A stretch of 64,000 nucleotides of DNA. Origin: Gordonia aichiensis NBRC 108223. GTDB taxonomy: Bacteria; Actinomycetota; Actinomycetes; Mycobacteriales; Mycobacteriaceae. Positions 59,681-64,000 of this stretch are shown here, one piece after another. The notes under the pieces were generated by a model. The model was given only the letters and a program-made list of their open reading frames with translations. It did no database searches and was not told the DNA's origin. Position numbers and translations under genes: made by a program. Positions within the stretch are counted from its first letter, which is position 1; each line of letters starts with the position of its first letter. The stretch covers positions 34,677 through 98,676 of the forward strand of contig NZ_BANR01000023.1 of the NCBI RefSeq assembly GCF_000332975.1, written 5' to 3'.

Positions 59681-61279
59681 TCATCGGGTCGCAAGAGGTG
59701 ATTGCTCGCGGTCCCATGTGCTTTCGGTCAATCCACGCTCACGGAGCGCAGCCTTGCGGATCTTGCCGTTAGAGGTCGTCGGCATAGTCGTGACGAAGTC
59801 GACGTAACGCGGTACAGCGAACCGGGCGAGGTGTTGCGTGCAGTGGAGGATCACTTTCTCCGGCGTCAATTCCTTTTCCGCAACGATGGCGATCATCACC
59901 TCGTCCTCGGCCATGTCGGACGGAACAGGGAAAGCCGCCACCAACTCAACTTCAGGAAGCAGTCCAACGACCTGTTCAACCTCGAAGGAGGATATGTTCT
60001 CTCCGCGTCGACGGATCACGTCCTTTACGCGATCGACGAAACGAAACCACCCGTCCTGGTCGCGGATGACACGATCGCCTGTGTGGAACCAGAGGTTGCG
60101 CCACGATTCCGCTGTTGCTTGTGGTCGACCGTGGTACCCGTCGGCGAAGGCGAACGGCACTCGGGATCGAAGGATCAGCTCGCCGGGCACTCCGTCCGGG
60201 ACCGGTTGATCGTCGGTATCGACGACGAGCGCTTCGAAATCGGGCTGTATCTGACCGAGGTAGCCAGGCCGGGGTTTAGCCGGTGCTGCCGCAATGACGG
60301 AGTTGGTCTCCGTCGAACCGAATCCGTCTGTGAGGAGAACGCCGAATCGGTCGCGGAACGGTTCGGCTAATGCGGCTGGGGTAGCGGGCGACAATGCGAT
60401 ACGAAGTCGATGGTCACGGTCCAACGGTGACCGCTCGCGGGACCACAGTATGGACACCATCGCACCGAGGAGATACGTGACGGTGGCTTCGGCTTCGCGG
60501 GCTTGGTCCCAAAATCTGCTCGCCGAGAAGCGGCGTCCAACGACGATCGTCGCTCCGGCGACGAGGGCTTGAATACACGCGTTCAGCGCGTTGGTGTGGA
60601 ACAGCGGAAGCGTCGTGAACAGCACGTCGTTCTCAGTTATTCCGAGTTGTTCCCCGGTGCTGACGCCCCACCAGTAGAACTGGGCGTGTGGGCAACGGAC
60701 GCCCTTAGAGGGACCGGTGGTCCCCGAGGTGTACAGCAGTGCAGCGATGTCGCCAGGGCGTACGGGGTGAGCAGTGGAGAGTTCGTCGGGCAGATCCGGA
60801 AGCGCGTCCGGAGATCCGGGTACACCGCCGACGACCCAGATCTTCTCCAGGGAGCGAGGCTTCCGGATCATGTCCAGCCGTTCGAGTAGGTCGGCCTCGA
60901 CAATCAGTGCTCGAGCTCCGGAGTCGGTTAACGCATGTTCGAGATGCTGTGTTTGCAGCGCGGCGTTGAGCGGCACAGCGACCGCTCCCATCCACGCGCA
61001 TCCCAGTACGGTCTGCAAGAGTTCGAGCCGGTTCTCTGATAGCGTCGCGACGCGATCACCCGGTCTGATTCCTTGGCGGGATAGCATGGCTGCGGTCCGC
61101 GCCGCGAGATCCCGCGCACCGACAAACGAAAGCGTCTGACCATCGATGCGTAGCAGCGTTTTTGAAGAGAACTGGGCCGCCTGGCGATCCAGCAGTGCCG
61201 GGATCGTGCATTCGTGGATAGGTAAGTTGCGCAGGGGTGCGGTGCCAATCGCGGACAGGGCAGTGACTACTTCGGTCAC
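59681..61279 (-). CDS. Acyl-CoA synthetase (AMP-dependent ligase)
   Basis: A 532-residue ANL-superfamily enzyme: the AMP-binding motif LLYTSGTTGPSKGV (residues ~185-200), FGSTETNS near 325 and GDRVIRDQDGWF with RVKDVIRRRGENIS near 430-455. It activates a carboxylic acid to its CoA thioester. The GTG start overlaps the DUF35 gene's stop by four bases and has GGAGG upstream. Chain length or aromatic preference is not evident. Confidence 0.88.
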   Translation of the reverse strand: MTEVVTALSAIGTAPLRNLPIHECTIPALLDRQAAQFSSKTLLRIDGQTLSFVGARDLAARTAAMLSRQGIRPGDRVATLSENRLELLQTVLGCAWMGAVAVPLNAALQTQHLEHALTDSGARALIVEADLLERLDMIRKPRSLEKIWVVGGVPGSPDALPDLPDELSTAHPVRPGDIAALLYTSGTTGPSKGVRCPHAQFYWWGVSTGEQLGITENDVLFTTLPLFHTNALNACIQALVAGATIVVGRRFSASRFWDQAREAEATVTYLLGAMVSILWSRERSPLDRDHRLRIALSPATPAALAEPFRDRFGVLLTDGFGSTETNSVIAAAPAKPRPGYLGQIQPDFEALVVDTDDQPVPDGVPGELILRSRVPFAFADGYHGRPQATAESWRNLWFHTGDRVIRDQDGWFRFVDRVKDVIRRRGENISSFEVEQVVGLLPEVELVAAFPVPSDMAEDEVMIAIVAEKELTPEKVILHCTQHLARFAVPRYVDFVTTMPTTSNGKIRKAALRERGLTESTWDREQSPLATR

Positions 61280-61590
61280 GATTCCTCCGTGAAGATCGGG
61301 GTGGGCACGAAGGCGAGATTGTGCCCGTCGGGTGTGTGGTCGGTGGAAATCTCCAAGATGTCTTCGGCCTCGGTGCCATCTGGCACAGCGGCGAGAACTA
61401 CTGGGCCTCGATCGGTGCGGAGGGACGCAAGCCTGACGGATGGATCGGTCATCTGAGTCGTTACTTCTTCAACGATGCCCATGGCCGAACCGACAGTATG
61501 AGTCGCGATCCCGTGACAGCGCGGGCACAACACGGCGGGGGGAAACCGCACATGGCCGCAGTCTGAACAGCATTGCATGGGTAAGGGCAT
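61276..61590 (-). CDS. DUF35 OB-fold/zinc-ribbon protein
   Basis: A 104-residue protein with a zinc ribbon CSDCG...CPRC and an OB fold. DUF35 proteins pair with thiolase-like proteins; in steroid breakdown the ChsH2 DUF35 domain activates the retro-aldolase Ltp2. It lies directly after a thiolase-like gene here (1-bp gap), matching that pairing. ATG 61590 has GAGAGGA upstream. Confidence 0.85.
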   Translation of the reverse strand: MPLPMQCCSDCGHVRFPPAVLCPRCHGIATHTVGSAMGIVEEVTTQMTDPSVRLASLRTDRGPVVLAAVPDGTEAEDILEISTDHTPDGHNLAFVPTPIFTEES

Positions 61591-61591
61591 C

Positions 61592-62725
61592 TCAAATCCT
61601 CTCCAGGACAGCCATATTGGCGCAGGACCCGTATCGATAGGTGACCATGCCGTAGCCGGTACTCATGGCGATACGTGCCCCTGGGACCTGTCGGTCGCCA
61701 GCGCGTCCCTGGAGCTGGGTCACGGTCTCGACAAGCCCGTGCATACCGCCAGCGGCACCCGCTTGTCCGCACGACAATTGGCCGCCGGAGGTGTTGATCG
61801 GACGACGGTCTTCGTCAATACGTGCAAGTGCTGCCGGGAAGTCGTCGGCAAGGAGACCGCAGTCTGCGAGTTGTATCGCGACCATCACAGGGTAGTCGTC
61901 GTAAACGCTGATGACGTCGACATCTCCTGGTGACACCGCTGCGTTGTCCCAGACCTGCGGCGCAACCGTTGCCAGTCCAGTGCGAAGTCCGTCGCCTTCG
62001 TGACGGTCGGTGTTGACCGTCGCTCCCAACGCGCGAACTCGGACAGCAGGGCCTTCGTGTGGACGGGAAGTGATGATCAGTACGTCGGCTCCCGCTACGG
62101 GAGGCACGCAGTCGAATCGCCGCAGCGGATTGGAGACGACGGGCGCGGCACGGTAGTCGTCAAAAGTCATCGGCGACCGGTACACAGCGCCCGGATTCAG
62201 TGCTGCCCAGCGGCGCTGGGCCACCGCGATATGTCCGTAATCGTCAGACTGCAAACCTGTTTCGCGCATATGCCGGGTTGTCAGCATTGCGAATGCGCTG
62301 TTCGGTCCGGCGGCACCCAGCGGCGTTACGAGGTCCCGGGTAGCAGCGTTGTACGAGTCGACAAGTCGACGGTGAGCATCTCCGGTCATGATGTCCCCGG
62401 CAACCAAGACGATCGTTTCCGCATCACCGGCGTCAACAGCGCGAATAGCGTGTTGGAGCAGGTTGACGCCACTGGCGCCGCCGTTGGTGTCCTCCATGAT
62501 CCAACGGAGGCTCAGGCCGCAGTTGCGTGCGAGATCGACTGCGTGATCGGGTCCAAGGGTGAAGCTGGCCACCCCTAGTCCGTCGACACTGTCGAAGTCG
62601 ATTCCTGCGTCGAGTAACGCCGATCGGATCGCCGTCGCGAGTAGGCCGACAGTCTGGAGGCCGTTGGCAGGGTGCCTGGTGTAGCGGTGCTCGTACGCGC
62701 CGACTATGCGTGCGGCCCTGCTCAT
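61592..62725 (-). CDS. Thiolase-like protein, lipid-transfer/retro-aldolase type
   Basis: A 377-residue thiolase fold. The usual N-terminal Cys motif is replaced by EDTNGGASGVNLLQ, so normal thiolysis is unlikely. The HGL motif region is GMHGLVETV, and a Tyr-bearing VISVYDDYP occurs near residue 275, comparable in position to the Tyr region of Ltp-type aldolases. With the adjacent DUF35 protein it probably forms a retro-aldolase complex that releases acetyl- or propionyl-CoA. Its start overlaps the MFS gene stop by four bases. Confidence 0.83.
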   Translation of the reverse strand: MSRAARIVGAYEHRYTRHPANGLQTVGLLATAIRSALLDAGIDFDSVDGLGVASFTLGPDHAVDLARNCGLSLRWIMEDTNGGASGVNLLQHAIRAVDAGDAETIVLVAGDIMTGDAHRRLVDSYNAATRDLVTPLGAAGPNSAFAMLTTRHMRETGLQSDDYGHIAVAQRRWAALNPGAVYRSPMTFDDYRAAPVVSNPLRRFDCVPPVAGADVLIITSRPHEGPAVRVRALGATVNTDRHEGDGLRTGLATVAPQVWDNAAVSPGDVDVISVYDDYPVMVAIQLADCGLLADDFPAALARIDEDRRPINTSGGQLSCGQAGAAGGMHGLVETVTQLQGRAGDRQVPGARIAMSTGYGMVTYRYGSCANMAVLERI

Positions 62726-64000
62726 CGTGTGGAGCCGATCGAGTCGTCGACCATCACAGTCGACGATGGAGAATCATCGCTGGTGGTCTGCAACCTGGCT
62801 GCGGCGGTCTCGGGCGCCGCAAGCATCGCGATGCTGCTGATCAGCCCCAGCGCGATCAGGTATAGAGCGATCGGCCAGTAGGTCCCTGACCAGGCGAGTA
62901 GTGCGGTTGCGACAAGAGGCGCGATGCCGCCGGCGAGAATTGCAGCAACCTCGTGGCCGATGGAAAGCCCGCTGTAGCGAACGTTGCCTGTGAAGAGCTC
63001 GCTAAAGAAGCTCGGTTGGGTACCGATCATGGCGCTGTGGCATACCCCCACAGCGACGATCACAGCCAGCCAGATCAGGGCCGGTTCCCGGGTGTTCATC
63101 AAGAGGAAGAAGGGGACCGCCCAGAGGACCATTCCGACCGCGCCGATCAGATAGACCGGCCGCCGACCGATCCGATCTGAGAGCGCGCCGAAACCGATCA
63201 TCGTAAACGCCTCGACCACGTTTGCTGCGATGATCGCGAGCAGTAGTGTCGATCCGGCGATGCCAATGTGTGCGCCATAGGCGAGAGAGAAGACCAGAAA
63301 GATGTACGACCCGCCGTTCTCTGCCATCCGAGCGCCGATGGTGAGCAGAATCGAACGGTGTTGAGTCTTGAGAGCGTGTAGTGCTGGGTACCGCTTGACG
63401 TCGCCTGTGGATCTGACCTCGGAGAAGTCGGCCGTTTCGGTCACGGACATTCGGACGAAGAGGCCTACGGACATGAGCGCCAGCCCGAGCACGAACGGAA
63501 TCCTCCAGCCCCACATGAGAAACTGCTCCTCTGGGAGCAGGCTAACGAGGGCGAAAACGGATGCGGACAGGACGAATACGATGGTGATGCCTACCTGGCT
63601 GAAGGACGCAAAGAACCCGCGTCGACGTGGTTCGGCGTTCTCACTGATTAGCAGGACTGCGCCGCCCCACTCGCCGCCGACCGCGGCGCCTTGCACGATC
63701 CGGAGTATGACCAGTGCGATTGGTGCCCACACGCCTATCGAATCGTAGGTGGGCAACAGTCCGATGAGAGCAGTGCACAAACCCATCATCATCAGGGTGA
63801 TGACCAGCATCGCCTTGCGTCCGAGGCGATCTCCGAAATGGCCAAACACCACTCCGCCGAGGGGACGCGCGATGAATCCGATTGCGAATGTGCCGAAGGC
63901 TGCGAGAGTGCTGGTGAGTGAGTCGTGTCCGGGGAAGAACAGCGGACCGAATACCAACGCTGCGGCCGTTCCATAGAGAAAGAAGTCGTACCACTCCAAA
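62722..64000 (-). CDS. MHS-family MFS transporter, 5' truncated by window end
   Basis: At least 425 residues of a 12-helix metabolite:H+ symporter. The frame is open to base 64000; the ATG at 63999 encodes the conserved MEWYDFFLYG, normally 20-30 residues into such proteins, so the true start is outside. The RPLGGVVFGHFGDRLGRKAML loop and GGEWGGAVLL are family signatures. Members import organic acids such as shikimate, benzoate or alpha-ketoglutarate. It heads the visible part of the catabolic operon. Confidence 0.88.
   Translation of the reverse strand, partial: LEWYDFFLYGTAAALVFGPLFFPGHDSLTSTLAAFGTFAIGFIARPLGGVVFGHFGDRLGRKAMLVITLMMMGLCTALIGLLPTYDSIGVWAPIALVILRIVQGAAVGGEWGGAVLLISENAEPRRRGFFASFSQVGITIVFVLSASVFALVSLLPEEQFLMWGWRIPFVLGLALMSVGLFVRMSVTETADFSEVRSTGDVKRYPALHALKTQHRSILLTIGARMAENGGSYIFLVFSLAYGAHIGIAGSTLLLAIIAANVVEAFTMIGFGALSDRIGRRPVYLIGAVGMVLWAVPFFLLMNTREPALIWLAVIVAVGVCHSAMIGTQPSFFSELFTGNVRYSGLSIGHEVAAILAGGIAPLVATALLAWSGTYWPIALYLIALGLISSIAMLAAPETAAARLQTTSDDSPSSTVMVDDSIGSTR

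Overview
This 64-kb window is high-GC actinobacterial chromosome. The closest matches by gene content are Mycobacteriales, most likely Gordonia or a near relative such as Rhodococcus, Williamsia or Mycobacterium. The evidence is a secreted PE-PPE-domain hydrolase, a Ku/LigD end-joining pair with the mycobacterial domain order, a SulP-carbonic anhydrase fusion, SigG-type and Rv0485-type regulators, an EthA-like monooxygenase, a LysG/LysE pair and two perfect KstR-type operators. No rRNA, convincing tRNA, insertion sequence, integrase or CRISPR array was seen. The genus is an inference.

Layout. 1-5 kb: 3' part of a copper P-type ATPase, then a FAD dehydrogenase and a membrane molybdopterin oxidoreductase diverging from a KstR-type operator. 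5-9.8 kb: PE-PPE hydrolase and the pntAA-pntAB-pntB transhydrogenase operon behind a leader with 18-bp-spaced repeats. 9.8-18.6 kb: PLC-like membrane protein, SulP-carbonic anhydrase fusion, a cyclic-nucleotide phosphodiesterase, a dienelactone hydrolase and LigD. 18.7-25.6 kb: Ku, FAD monooxygenase, MFS and SGNH hydrolase forward; SLC13 and GAP-family membrane proteins reverse. 25.8-31.3 kb: amidohydrolase, LysG/LysE, a two-component pair and a small membrane protein. 31.3-42.1 kb: MMPL transporter, lactate-oxidase-like protein, MpaB-family protein, two TetR regulators, an acyl-CoA dehydrogenase plus APH-like kinase pair, histidine phosphatase, VOC protein and SigG. 42.1-49.3 kb: a predicted leaderless cysteine-rich leader peptide with a structured leader ahead of a ROK-type regulator, a drug-type ABC exporter, and a molybdate operon with its own Mop/HTH sensor. 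49.3-55.1 kb: adenylate cyclase, a double-headed TetR protein and fadA-fadB. 55.2-57.6 kb: an uncharacterised three-gene unit (SPFH protein, DUF6745 protein, small protein). 58-64 kb: a KstR-site hydrolase, then a five-gene catabolic operon (MHS-type transporter, thiolase-like protein, DUF35 protein, CoA ligase, cyclase) running off the window end.

How the genes fit together. Much of the window is lipid, steroid and acid catabolism with its regulators: fadAB, a FadE-kinase pair like the ACAD10/11 and LvaA/LvaC systems, two KstR-type sites, and a CoA-ligase/retro-aldolase-type operon. Redox and membrane genes are interspersed. Several genes show a TANNNT -10 box 6-8 nt before the start codon, which predicts leaderless mRNAs, as is common in this order. 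The best candidates for something new are the leader-peptide attenuator at 42.4-42.7 kb, the SPFH/DUF6745 operon at 55.2-57.6 kb and the catabolic operon at 58.9-64 kb.
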